Assembly (NCBI GenBank): GCA_003550325.1
Contig: QKWP01000832.1
Span: forward strand, 133,540 to 197,539
DNA length: 64,000 nucleotides
DNA from: Gigaspora rosea
Taxonomy: Eukaryota > Glomeromycota > Glomeromycetes > Diversisporales > Gigasporaceae
Reading direction: 5' to 3'
A model generated the notes under the pieces. That model ran no database searches and had not been told where the DNA came from. It worked only from the letters and a program-made list of their open reading frames with translations. The translations under genes and the position numbers were made by a program. The stretch's first letter is position 1. The number at the start of each line of letters is the position of its first letter. Below are positions 31,830 to 43,750 of this stretch, one piece after another.

Positions 31830-34267
31830 ATGTGTGGTATTTTCGCAGTTTTTAATTATCCCAGTGACATCAACGCTTTTCGTCGGCGAGCCTTATTACT
31901 TTCTAAAAGGTTTGACTTTTTCATATCAATATTGGCCGATCTAAGTTTAAAACTTTGAGATACTAATATTCCTTTAAACCTTTTAACTTTTTAAATTAGG
32001 ATAAGACATAGAGGTCCTAATTGGAGTGGGTGTGAAATTTCCGGTAACAATATTATTTGTCATGAACGACTTGCTATAGTTGGTGTTGGTATGTGAAGGA
32101 ATAAAAAAAAAATTATATAATTATTTTTTTTTTCTCACTTTTCTTTTGCTAATTTATTTTTCGACATTTTCAGACAGTGGTGCTCAGCCACTTATTAATG
32201 ATGATAAATCCATAATTCTTTCTGTCAATGGCGAAATTTATAATCATAAAATCTTGAGAAAACAACTTAAAAATGATACGCAATTCAAGACTCGATCAGA
32301 TTGTGAAATTATTCTTCATCTGGTAATAATCAAATTTAAAATAATTTATTTTATTATTCTTTTTGTTTTTTTTTTATCTTAATGATCTAATTTGACTTTC
32401 GTTTTCTAATTTAATAGTATGCTGAAATAGGAATTGATGCTGTTAAACGGCTTGATGGGATGTTCTCTTTTGTCCTTCTCGACACGAATAAAAATCGATT
32501 TATTGCCGCGCGTGATCCTATCGGTATTACCACCCTTTATCAAGGTTGGTCATCGTCTTCTCCCGATACAGTCTATTTCTCTTCGGAGTTAAAAGCACTT
32601 CAAGATGATTGTGATAAAATCATCTCATTTCCTCCGGGTCATATATATGACTCTTTAACCGGTGAGACGACGAGATACTATCAACCTATATGGTGGGATA
32701 GTGAATATATACCAACTACTCCAACTGATTATACCCTATTAAGGAAAACTTTGGAGTTAGCTGTTCGAAAGAGACTAATGAGTGATGTTCCATTCGGTGT
32801 TTTGTTGAGTGGTGGTTTAGATTCCAGTCTAATCGCTGCAATCGCTACGAGGGAAGCTGCTAAATTAGCTGCTTCCGAAGATGGTATTGAAGATAATGAA
32901 GTTGATGAACGTAAGCATTGTTGAAATTTTTAAATAAATACTTAAATTTAAAATATCTAATATTTTGCTTAAATTTATTTTTTTGTTTTCACAGGTGTTG
33001 TAACTACATGGACCAAAATTCATTCATTTTCTATTGGACTTCCTGGATCTCCAGATTTGATTGCTGCACGTTCAGTTGCTGAATTTCTCGGCACTGATCA
33101 TCATGAATATACCTTCACTATTCAAGAGGGTCTTGATGCTATTCTTGATGTCATACATCATTTGGAAACTTATGATGTAACAACTATTAGGGCTAGTACT
33201 CCAATGTATTTATTATCGAGGAAAATTAGTGGAATGGGTGTTAAAATGGTCTTAAGTGGGGAAGGAAGCGACGAAATGCTCGGAGGTATTAATTTTATTA
33301 TATTGTCCTATATTTATTAGCGTTGTCAAATGACATCTAATGGAATCATGTCGATGAAGTAATATTAAAATATCATTTGAGATGACACTAAAATACCATT
33401 TGAGATTATAGTATATAGATCCATATTAAAGCACTTGAAATAGCAAATGACAATGTAATTTTGCTAACACTGATTTATTATCAATACATAGGTTATCTAT
33501 ATTTCCATAACGCTCCATCTGCTATAGATTTTCACAAGGAGACCGTTTCACGTGTAAAGAACTTACACACTTCTGATTGCTTACGTGCTAATAAATCTAC
33601 AATGGCCTGGGGACTTGAGGCTCGAGTTCCATTTTTGGATAAAGATTTCCTTGATGTTGTTATGACAATTGATCCAGAAGAAAAGATGTCTAAAGAAGGA
33701 AAAATGGAAAAGGTGAGTTTTTTACTTTTCATAATCAACTTTATTAATGGATATATCTAATATTTAATTTTGAATGAAATAATAGCACATCCTTCGTAAA
33801 GCATTTGATGTTTCAACAACAGGCGATACTCATCCTTATTTACCGGATTCGATCCTTTGGCGTCAAAAGGAACAGTTTTCTGATGGTGTTGGTTACAGCT
33901 GGATTGATTCTCTCCGTGATATTAGCGAAAAATCCGTGACCGATGAGCAATTAGCAAATGCTTTCAAACGTTGGTCTAAAGATACTCCACAAACTAAAGA
34001 AGCCTATTGGTATAGAGATCAATTTGAAAGTTTATTCCCAGGAGATCATTGTACTGAAAGTGTCGTAAGGTGGATTCCAAGGAAAGATTGGGGTATGTTA
34101 TTAGATTCTTTTGTTATTTTATAATTGATTTTTAAAACCATACATGTTTGATTTATTATTATTTTTTTTGCAACGTAAAAGGATGTCCTGAAGATCCATC
34201 TGGTCGTGCACAAAATGCACATAATTCTTCATATAGTAAAGATGTTAGCTCGATACAAGCCTCGTGA
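31830..34267 (+). CDS. ASN1: Asparagine synthetase (glutamine-hydrolysing)
   Basis: Eight exons join with GT-AG introns and no frame break: 31830-31909, 32000-32088, 32174-32322, 32418-32910, 32995-33285, 33492-33712, 33786-34092 and 34182-34267. They give 571 residues, the usual size for the fungal enzyme. The start codon is fixed by MCGIF: Cys2 becomes the N-terminal nucleophile of the class II glutaminase domain after Met removal. Other landmarks are RHRGP, the glutaminase NGEIYNH, the ATP-pyrophosphatase loop SGGLDSS (237-243), SGEGSDE, and [18 protein letters not shown]. The enzyme makes asparagine and glutamate from aspartate, glutamine and ATP in the cytosol. A 70-bp MITE starts 41 bp after the stop codon and so probably lies in the 3' UTR. 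Confidence 0.97.
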
Positions 34268-34307
34268 ACAAAATTATCATATTCTCGAAGTCGACTATAG
34301 GTTTAAC

Positions 34308-34377
34308 CAGTGTTGGGCATCCTTATATGTCCTATTTTGTCCAATTTGTCCAATTTTGTCCAAAGCCCAAACACTTT
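34308..34377. mobile_element. Very short hAT-like MITE, 70 bp
   Basis: Termini CAGTGTTGGGC and GCCCAAACACTTTG, with GTTTAAC directly repeated at 34301-34307 and 34378-34384 (7 bp seen; 8 expected). The core is TTGTCCAATTTTGTCC repeats. It is related by terminus to the elements at 28086 and 30511. Confidence 0.65.
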
Positions 34378-34399
34378 GTTTAACCGCCACGTGTATTTA

Positions 34400-35147
34400 T
34401 TAAAGCATTTCACCATAGTAATTATTTATTTCCGTATTTATTAAAGATTTGAAACAAATTTTAAAACTTTTGTTACGCTAGTACATATTATTCATCTTAT
34501 GTCTTTCACAATTCTAGTATATTCAGATGTAAATTTTTTCATGGATAAAATTACATGCATAATAAATTATAGAATCATTCTAGCAATCACTAAATTTTTA
34601 TGAAACGAATAATATACTGTATATATCATCTTACCGGTATATATAAATTACACTATAACAAACACTACAGCACTAATTGCTAATATTCTAAAAAATATTG
34701 TTTCGAGTGTCATCCTATGCTACATTAAATTACAGCATAAACATAAATCATGAATGGCACTTGTATATAGTCAGTATTCTATTAGCATTAGTGTTTTAAG
34801 AAGGAAATGACCATATAACAAATAACGATAATAAAATATCTGATGAACAGGACCCGCAATTTATTCGTAAAATTGTTACGTGTAAGAGCCTATTACGTTT
34901 GTACCTACGTTCAGTACGTTACGTGAGTACGTATTCCAGATACGATACGTAAGTACTTACGTACATATGTATTTATACCAAATAAGATGAATAATAGGGA
35001 ACGTGTCCGACAATCTGGTATGTGTAACATTATTATATACCATAGTTGGTTCTCAGCGCTTGATCGTTTCGTTGATATAAATTCATCAAGACGCAAGGTC
35101 TAAAGTTCTATTGTGATCAAATCGACATTAATCTCCCTCTACGAAGA
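34400..35147. other. Intergenic, upstream of the USP gene
   Basis: Contains a GTAC/ACGTAC cluster at about 34900-34975 like that at 3237-3305. Nothing else was identified. Confidence 0.5.
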
Positions 35148-38100
35148 ATGGAACAGATAATTGGTGCACTTTTGGCATCTAATCACTCTGAAAATTTAAA
35201 AAAAAAAGTGGTAGAAAAACTTACAACGAATACGCAAGAAATGCCTCAAAGCGATTGGGAAAAGTTGTGTGATTATTCATATGGACTTTTATTAGAGGTA
35301 TTATCAAACATTTTTTATGGTGATATTTTTTTTTTTCAACTTTATCTGAATAGATCGTGTTTCACCTATTTTAAGCATGAAACTCGTGTACACGCTGAAA
35401 TCGGTGAATATGTTCTCTCTTGGATAGCACACACTCAAAAACAAATATATTTGAAATACTTTAATTCAGACGCTTTATCATTTAATCTTGAAAAGACTGG
35501 ATCAAATGTATGTTTTAAATATAAATCAAGGGTTAAGAATAAACATGTGAAATAATCTTTGATTTGTTATAGGTTCGGGAAATATATAAAGTTCTAAGAG
35601 GAACAACGAAAGTGATCAAATACAAAAATGGTATTTACAATCAAATAATAATAATAATCTATGGTGTCAAGGATATGATTAATCAAATAATCATTTTACT
35701 TATTTAGAGATAGTAGATATCCAATATATAGAAAATATTGAAAATGATTGTCAATTATTACAGCGATATGCTGAAAAATATTTTGTTCAATGGAAAGGGA
35801 GACATGATTTACATACATTATTCATATCTATGTTTTATGATCTACCAAAGTCTATTCCTTCTGATCGAAATATGGTCATACAGGCAAGTACAAGGAATAA
35901 CTTTACTACTATTTCACTTGTAACATTTATAGTTTGTTTTTATTTTATTAAAGAAAAAAACTTCTGTATTATATAATAAAGGTGCTTATACATGGATTAA
36001 GTAATGTACCTAATGAATCAATAGACAGTAATTACCGTGAATATGTAGAAAAGTCGGTATATTTGATTGAATCAATGTGGAAAGAAAGGTTAAATATTTT
36101 TGTTTTTTTTTTTAATAAAAAACCAAATTTTATTTGATTTAATATTATCAGAGGTATACTTAGTAATTATTTATTTTCAATAGTGTAGAGTTAATACATT
36201 TTACAATTCGAGAAATATTCATAAGACTCTCAGCGGCTAAATCTCATTCATTTGCAATGGCGTTACTTATTAGTAGAATACCATTGGAACATTTATCTGG
36301 TGAATGAAATAATTAATTCATAGAATGAATATTGTGCTTGTTGAATTTTCACAATGTTTATACTAAAAAATCTGTTAGTCATTCCACCATATATTCAGAA
36401 GAACTTTCGCGAAGATATTTCGCGGTTTGGATTGAGCATAGGACATATGATTGAGATGATGCCACATCCATTTGCTAAAAATATAGGTTAGTCTAATTTT
36501 TATTGTTTAAAATTAACTTTATTCATTATCGATATTATCGATTTTTCATTATCAATTTTTCATTATCAATTTTCATTATCAATCCTTTGTTTATTTAATT
36601 TTCACGTATGTTTTTAGGGTATTGGGTCGTTGGATTAATGAAAGCTTTGGAAACTGTCAAAAGTCATGAAATTTTACTTTCAATCACACGTATCAATATT
36701 AAAAAAGGTGTGCGAAATATAACTTTTATTTAGCTTTTAATAATTGTTTTTAATTATAATAAATTATGAATGAATCAATTAACTATATATTAGTTTTCAA
36801 ATATTTACGGGATAGAAAATCGCGAGAAGATTCTTTACTGGTTGTCAAATATATGCTTCTTGGTTACCAAATAGCACCTGATGTTTTCCTGTCCGTTGCT
36901 CCAATGTATCCGGAAGTGTTGGATATTATTTCTCAAGAGGTATGTTGAGTAATTATACATTCAATAGTCAATACGATTATTAATATCGTTTTTTATATAA
37001 TAATAGGGTGATCAAATTGACATATTGCATGAACTTTCTAACATTGCTCAATGTTTAATGTGCCGTTTTTCAGCAAATCAAAATCAGTTTATACATCTTA
37101 TTAAACAGAAATTAGAAAATTTGGAAATGGTATTCTATTTAGATATTAATTTGTTTACGTAGTATTGGAATAGTTGCTAATTCTTCATATTCTTTCGTTA
37201 GCCAAGTTTAGGACAAAGTGAAATTAGGACTATTTTGCAAGAATATAATTGGAATAAAAATATAAAAATAGCAGGTAATTGCTGGCCGATGTACTCATGT
37301 TTACATTAATTTATTACTACTTATCGCTAAATTATCGTTATATTTTCCTAAATACCATTAAATTATCGCTAAATTATCGTTGAATTATCCTAATTTACCG
37401 TTAAATTATTGTGAATCTTGTCTTTACAGAAACAACATACAAGCCTACTGTAAAGCCTACAAGAACGCGTAAAAGGATCGGGTTGCAAAATTTAGGAAAT
37501 AAATGTTTCATTAACAGTGTGCTACAGGTTGATACACTTTAACAATTGTAACGACTTGTCTTTTATGGTAATTTATTTAACTAAAATTTTTTTCATCGTT
37601 GATTAAAAGGCACTATTTAACTCATTGGAGTTTCGATATCGTATATTCCATGCAACTAGGTAGGGCAATTTTTTTATTGAATAAATTTATTAGGAAAACT
37701 TATTATCTAAATTAATTTTTTTTAATTTAGTAATAAATCCAAAACTTCAACACTACATCAACTCAAATTGTGTTTTAGCTTTATGGCTTTCTCAACAAAA
37801 TCATATTTTTCACCTTCAGCTTTATTAGAGGTTAGAATTTTATCAGTAATGTAAGATTTTTGTTATCGTTGAACATAATGAGAATTTATTTATTGTTACT
37901 AGACGTTTCCTCGCTGGATTAATAATGGTCGTCAACAAGATTGCCATGAATTTTTGAAGCAAGTTATATAATTGTATTTATTTGCACTATTTTTTGTCTT
38001 AAGTACAAAATTCACAATTAATTAAAACAATATGTAATTGCAGAATTTTATTTAGTCAAATCGAAGAAGAGTCTAATCAGTTCGTATCTAACAAAAGACC

Positions 38101-39668
38101 ACGACTCAACATGGAAGATCAATCTATATCACGAATTAATTTTAATGAAATGCCAATTTCAACATTTGGTGGTATATTAGAAAATACAATAGAATGTTTA
38201 ACATGTGGTAATAAATCAAGAACAAAGGTAATAATTATGTAATAAAAAGTTTAATTTTATGAAATTACTACTAAACTAAACTATTACTAATGCCCACGTT
38301 CAACCTTTGAAAGGAAGATTTTCATGATCTTACGTTATCACTTAAAGTTGAAAATGAATGTGAGTTGATCCATTATTTATACAAAATTTTTATATTATTT
38401 ATTTCTAACTACATTTGATTGTTATTAGCTTATAAACCTTCACTTGATGACATGTTATCCGAGTTTTTTACTCCAGAAGCGTTAAATGAAGATAATCAAT
38501 ATTTTTGTGATAAATGCAATGGGTTACAAGATGCAGTTAAAGTATGTGATATTTTTTAGAATTTATACCCTTAAAGGTCATTTCGTATTGACAGATATTT
38601 ATATGAATAGACAACGCGAATAATTGTCCCTCCGCGTTATTTGATTTTATCGCTTAATCGATTTGAATATGACAAGAGATATGCAAGAAGAATAAAAATT
38701 ATGACACCCGTAAGTTTTATTAATGTATTAAGGGGTGAAACCTAAGTTTTTTTTTTTAGTTACCTTTCGATGCAGGTCAATTCTATTAGGATATTTAGAT
38801 AGTGGTCTGCGTCAATAAGGTAACAACTTGACTTAGGTTTCTCCCTATAATGTCATTATTATTGATGGTATAACTGATAGTTATTATTAAATGCTAGGTT
38901 ATGCTTCAAGATACTCTTTCTTTAACGTATGTTCCAGACACGCTTGAACGTAGTTCAAAAAATGAGTCAAATTACGCTAATGTTGAAATACATCATCAAA
39001 TGAACGGAATAGCTGATTTAAAAATAAATGGCAATGGTAATCTTCACTATGATACAGATAGTGATATGGATAGTGAAATGAACAATGATACGAATATCAT
39101 AGATATTTGCGACTTTGAAGAGATTATTGGAGATAATGTGGAATATGATTTGTCTGCAATCGTCGTGCATTCTGGGATGTCCGCTGAATATGGACATTAC
39201 TATACTTACGCAAAAGATGAAGGTATGTTAACTTTAATTTGATCCACCTTAAAATGATCTCACAATGTATTACTTTTATAGAAGATGGTAATTGGTATAA
39301 TTTAAACGATAACTTCGTGATGACTTCTACGTTATCGAAAATCATCGAAGAAGGTGAAGACTACAAATCCGATACTCCATATCTTCTTTTCTTTCGGCAG
39401 AAAAATTTGAACAATGATGATTTAGGTTAGTCTTTATTAATCATGTTGGCATATTTTTGGGTTTCTGGGTTTCTAACAGTTAAAGTGTTTTATTACAAAT
39501 GTAGGAGAGATCCCTCAATTACTGATTCAAACGGTCAGGAAAAGTGACAATCAAGGCTATTCTGACGGTGGTTTTTCATTTTATGACTCGGAAAACAAAG
39601 AAAATGAGGATGATAATGAATTGAAAGATAAACCTGCGTTAGATTTTAATAATAGATTTGTGTCATAA
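35148..39668 (+). CDS. Ubiquitin carboxyl-terminal hydrolase, USP35/USP38-like
   Basis: Twenty-two exons join without a frame break to 885 residues (first exon 35148-35297, last 39505-39668). The N-terminal half (about 1-430) is helical and resembles USP35/USP38, including a MEQIIGALLASNHSE start. The catalytic core begins at GLQNLGNKCFINSVLQ, with Cys452 (codon 37504-37506) as nucleophile. It continues through the QQDCHEFLK box, a zinc ribbon (CLTCGNKS and CDKC), YLILSLNRFEYD, and the His box VVHSGMSAEYGHYYTY (His775), then NWYNLND. An acidic insert (DTDSDMDSEMNNDTN) precedes the His box. It removes ubiquitin from substrates; the substrate is unknown. Two introns use GC donors (35884 GCAAGT and 37959 GCAAGT), and all others are GT-AG. 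Exon 2 requires the acceptor at 35374-35375, because the upstream AG gives a stop. The 3' end converges on the SpoU gene, 78 bp away. Confidence 0.93.
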
Positions 39669-39746
39669 TTGATTACTCATTTTAATAACGGATATGGAAA
39701 TTTCATAATAATAATAATACTTGTACCACATAGTAGAATATAATAT

Positions 39747-40880
39747 TTAATTATTATTAGTTGTCATTTTCTTTTCAGTACTTTTATTAGTATTTATTAG
39801 ACGATTTATTTCGTACATAAGTATATTTCCGGCCATAGCAACGTTTAACGAATTTACGTTGTTTAGCATAGGAATAGATACACGTATAATATCTTCACCT
39901 GCATCTCGATAAGTAACTCCATGCATCTTACTGCCCAACACAAGTGCAATACGAGAAGATGGTATTTCATTATAAATTTCTTGTGTGGTCGGATTCCAAA
40001 AACAAATTTTATTCTGACTTTGGATCGATTTATTATGTGGCATCGCATCTGCTATGACTAGTGTTAAATCGTGCTCCTTTGTCAGTGCATACAAATCATG
40101 CCAAAAACCTGTTTTTGACGGCCATGTTACAGATGTACATCGAGATGTTCGAATTACTTGTTCGTCAAAAAGATCAATAGTACCGGCTACAATAAAGCTA
40201 GCATCCCAGCGTAAGGCATCAGCTGCACGAATTAGCATTCCCATATTTACACCGTCAATCACATGATCTAATACCAATAATTTGGAAAGATTTTGTGGAA
40301 ATGAAATGTTTGGAAACGGAAGCTCAGCCCATATTTCTCTATTATCAACGCGTGCTTCCCCGCCAAGTATTTTCCGTGTCCATTCAACACTCGCTACATA
40401 ATAACGATCTGCTGGAAATTGATTAATGTTTTGAAAAACCTCTTTAGATGGACCAGCTATATCATTAACAGACTTTAAATCTTCTGGTGCTGTAATTCCA
40501 ATGCTCTTTATATGATGTCCTTTTGCTATCAGATCTTTAATGTATTTTATACCATGAACTACCAAGGAACCATGTCTCTTTCTTCTTGAATTGTCACGAC
40601 GCAGCTCCTCAAAATAGACAACCATGTTATGTCTTGGACCACTTATACGCACAAATCCAGGTATGTTAATAATCGGAGGCGGTGGTGGCGGCACTTTCTT
40701 CTTCTTTTTGAATTTCTTTGGCAGAAAACCATCGTCTAATTGATGGGTGTCAGTCCAAATCTTCTTTTCAAGATGACGAAAAACGAAACTTATAACTGGT
40801 GAATGACGAATGACGAGTCCCGGGTAAAATTCAAATGCCTTCTGACGAAAGATCAATCCTCTGGCGAAAGACGAAACCAT
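39747..40880 (-). CDS. SpoU/TrmH-family 2'-O-ribose RNA methyltransferase
   Basis: A single uninterrupted frame of 377 residues. Residues 1-70 are basic and hydroxylated, suggesting a mitochondrial presequence, and end in a K-rich run and six prolines. An L30e-like RNA-binding region follows (about 90-185), then the SpoU knot domain. Motif 1 is LDHVIDGVNMGMLIRAADAL (204-223), motif 2 is LVLGSKMHGV (313-322), and motif 3 is IPMLNNVNSLNVAMA (336-350). In motif 2 the usual Glu after G-S/N is Lys318. The fold binds S-adenosylmethionine in a trefoil knot and works as a dimer. The closest functional guess is a mitochondrial large-rRNA methyltransferase of the MRM1 type, from the presequence and domain layout. 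It lacks introns, unlike its intron-rich neighbours. Confidence 0.88.
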   Translation of the reverse strand: MVSSFARGLIFRQKAFEFYPGLVIRHSPVISFVFRHLEKKIWTDTHQLDDGFLPKKFKKKKKVPPPPPPIINIPGFVRISGPRHNMVVYFEELRRDNSRRKRHGSLVVHGIKYIKDLIAKGHHIKSIGITAPEDLKSVNDIAGPSKEVFQNINQFPADRYYVASVEWTRKILGGEARVDNREIWAELPFPNISFPQNLSKLLVLDHVIDGVNMGMLIRAADALRWDASFIVAGTIDLFDEQVIRTSRCTSVTWPSKTGFWHDLYALTKEHDLTLVIADAMPHNKSIQSQNKICFWNPTTQEIYNEIPSSRIALVLGSKMHGVTYRDAGEDIIRVSIPMLNNVNSLNVAMAGNILMYEINRLINTNKSTEKKMTTNNN

Positions 40881-41039
40881 TTTCTACTCAGGTTTTGAAA
40901 AGTCGAAAACTTTATGATGATAAACATTAATTCACCAAATTTTGATTGGCTGATCTAATCTGTCCGTCATCAACCAATAAAATGTAAGCCCTGCATCTAA
41001 ACCGCATTCTTAAAAACTAGAGTTTGGAACCGGGTGAAA

Positions 41040-41095
41040 AATCGTCACCCGGGTCACCCGTGTAACTTTGAAATCGGTTACTCGAGTGAAATCGG
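41040..41095. repeat. CACCCGGGTCACCCG palindromic repeat, copy 2
   Basis: GTCACCCGGGTCACCCGTGT, then GAAATCGG, then TACTCGAGTGAAATCGG. It matches 15475-15535 at similar spacing. It lies about 160 bp upstream of the SpoU start codon, so it may be a transposon relic in or near that promoter. Confidence 0.6.
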
Positions 41096-41189
41096 TTAGT
41101 ATAGTGTAGTGACTAGACTTGTCAACTAATAATTCGAATTCGAATCATAAATTTTTACTCGAGTTAATTATTGTCGCAGATCATAATTT

Positions 41190-41300
41190 AATTTTTTTAA
41201 AACTAACCCTAACCCTAAAAAATGCACCCCAAAAAAATTTAGTTTTCGAGATTTTATACTATAATTTCATTTTAATCTGGATTTCATTATAATCTGCCAC
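41190..41300 (-). repeat. Repeat also present at 2308-2460
   Basis: AACTAACCCTAACCCTAAAA, then TGCACCCCAAAAAAATT, then TTCATTTTAATCTGGATTTC. The order and words match 2308-2460 with an orientation change in the first part. It contains two telomere-like CCCTAA units. Confidence 0.5.
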
Positions 41301-41344
41301 AATTATTAATACTATATATAACTTAGTGAAGTTTAAATGATTAA

Positions 41345-42062
41345 TACAGGTGACCCCGTTAATATCAACCTCATTAATATCAACATTTCGTTAATATCAA
41401 CAAACTTAAACTATAAGATAAATTTAACTATATAAATTCCCCCGCATATATCAACTTTATTATAATTTTTTATTAATATCACTATCAACATAATATGTAT
41501 ATTTTTTATAATAATATTTTTCCTGTTAATATTCTTAGCCAATAAGAATCGAACAATAGGCACGTGACATGCATGTAACACAAAGCGAATAACCAATCAT
41601 AATATAATGTTTAACTATAGATCTAAATTTTGTGGCAACTATGCACAACACAAGAAATCAAGATATGTATATAGTATACAAAAATGTTTAAATAGTGTGA
41701 ATGGTCAAAACAATTACAGTAGCTATTGCAAATAGTTTTTTTTTATTTACCACATAGTATACGATCATAGAATAAAGTCCTGTTTTTTTTGAATTTTTAC
41801 TTTTTTTTCCTATTTCTAAATCTTTTTCACATCTATTTTGAACTATATTTTGACTATAAAAAAAAATTTTATTAATAAAATGATTAAAATTATCTATAAA
41901 AGTCATGTTTTTTTTGCTCGATCTACAACTTTACTTAGTAGATAAAATTTTATGCAAATCATGCTGTCAGCTTTTTTTATACAATCCCTCTTTGTTATCA
42001 ACCCCGCATATATCAACCAAATCACCTGATCCAAAAAGGTTGATATTAATGGGTCACCTGTA
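41345..42062. mobile_element. Tc1/mariner-like non-autonomous element
   Basis: Terminal inverted repeats TACAGGTGACCCC...ATCAACCT at left and AGGTTGATATTAATGGGTCA...CCTGTA at right (42038-42062). TA is on both outer edges, as expected for IS630-Tc1-mariner insertion. Inside each end, TTAATATCAAC/GTTGATATTAA words are repeated. The interior frames are short and have no transposase motif. Confidence 0.8.
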
Positions 42063-42117
42063 CTTTGCATTAATAAATTTAGTATACTGAATAAATATTA
42101 TTAATATAATTATATAT

Positions 42118-42388
42118 TACTGGCTGGACTGACCGCATAGGTAACGCAAACATCTGGCGAATCGGTTGAAAGTCTAGATAGGAAACTGAAAATCAGTGTT
42201 TAAATAGGCAATTCCCGTAATTGGGTTGCAGATATGGCATCTAGTGTGGAACCTTTGGGCGGACCACTTAAATTAGACACCAAAAGTGTACGTGTGGCTA
42301 GTTGTACTCTCATCTATGTAGAATCCAGATGCATAAACCGAATAAAGTATATGCACCAAAACAGGCATTTTGAATCCGAAAAAAAAAA
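42118..42388 (+). mobile_element. SINE, short copy
   Basis: A 271-bp unit ends in an A tract (42378-42388) and is flanked by a 12-bp direct repeat, ATAATTATATAT, at 42106-42117 and 42389-42400. The head has a degenerate tRNA-like promoter (GACCGCATAGGTAACGC, then GGTTGAAAGTC). The 3' half (GGTTGCAGATATGGCA through ACACCAAAAGTGTACGTGTG) matches the tail of the longer minus-strand SINE at 56611-57621, so both belong to one family. Confidence 0.75.
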
Positions 42389-42599
42389 ATAATTATATAT
42401 AAAGATTAATTGTTTTGTAACCATAGCATAACAAATTCAAAATTTTTTAGAGGGAAGGATTTAAACAATATATGATTAGGTTTAGTTCAGGTCCAGCCAG
42501 AATTGGAATAGGTCCAGTTCAGGTCCGGTCCAGGATCGAACCAAACTCAAACTCTAAATTTTATGCAAACTAGTTTGAGTCTGAATATACTTATTCCTT

Positions 42600-43195
42600 A
42601 ATTTGTTATGCAGGCATATTTGTTTGCGTAAATTTTAAAATTTTAAATTTTTTAAATAAAACTTTAAATATTAATTTAGCTATATACTTTCTAAGTAAAA
42701 AATATAATATTAGTTCTGTTTTATCAATTTTATTATAAAATTTTTTTAAATTATTAAAAAACTTTGGTGCAATAAAAGTTTAAAGTTTTTGTTTTGGAAA
42801 AAAAAATTTTATATGTTCCTGTTTATAAAAAAATTTTTACTTCTAATACAAGTCTTAATTTTTACAAGTAAATTATTTAAAGTGCAATAATAAAAGTTAA
42901 TATCCTTTATATAAATTTCAATATTGTATTAGAAACTATATTTTTAAAACCAATATTTAAAAAATTCGTAAAATATTTTTTTGGTTAAAAATTTCTTTAA
43001 AATAATATTTTTAGCTTATAAGCAATATAAAAATTTTGTCTTATAATAAAAATTTAAATCATTCAAAAATATAATACTTGTTTTTAAATATTATTATACC
43101 AAATTTTATTTAAATATTTTAAATAATTAAAAAAATAGATCAGAGATATATTTATAGTAATTATACAAGCAAATTTGCCTGCAAGCCTTTACAAA
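42600..43195. mobile_element. MITE of the TGCAGGCAAATTTG family, full copy
   Basis: The ends TGCAGGCATATTTGTTTGCG (about 42611) and the complement of GCAAATTTGCCTGCAAGCC (about 43170-43190) are inverted repeats. The interior is about 75-80% A+T with no frame. The same unit forms both arms of the palindrome at 52016-54475, and fragments lie at 745-905 and 54490-54600. Confidence 0.7.
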
Positions 43196-43750
43196 GTAAA
43201 GGAAGAACCCCAGACATCTAGTACAGAGTTTATACATTATGCATTTCAGCAAAAGCTCTCAAAATTTGAGAAGCAAAAAAACAGTTTTTGCAATTATCTT
43301 AGCATCCAGTAGTCCAATTTGAATAAACTTTTTTTAAAAATAAAGCTCTTAGTAAGGCGCATCTAACAAAAAAAAGTCATTCAATTCTAATTGCTATATC
43401 AGAAGTTATTTAAATAAATATAATTTTGTCATTTTTAGCAAATTAGGTCAAAATGGCCAAAATCCAGTTATGATCTATATGAAAGATGTTTGGGGTCCTG
43501 TAAGAAATATGATTTTTTTAGTAGTGATTTAACTGGCTAAGCTAGCTGATATAATACAATTGGCTGGCTAATATAGCTAAAAGCTAAAAATTATAAGAAT
43601 CTAATAAATTCCAAAAAGAAAAATAAATGGACATAAAGTACAGATCAAATATCATAAAACATTGCCAGCTGTTTAGCTGATGATTTAGTCAGCTGACTAA
43701 GCCAGCTACCTAAAACCATGTAATTTAAATCACTATTTTTTGATGCTGGC

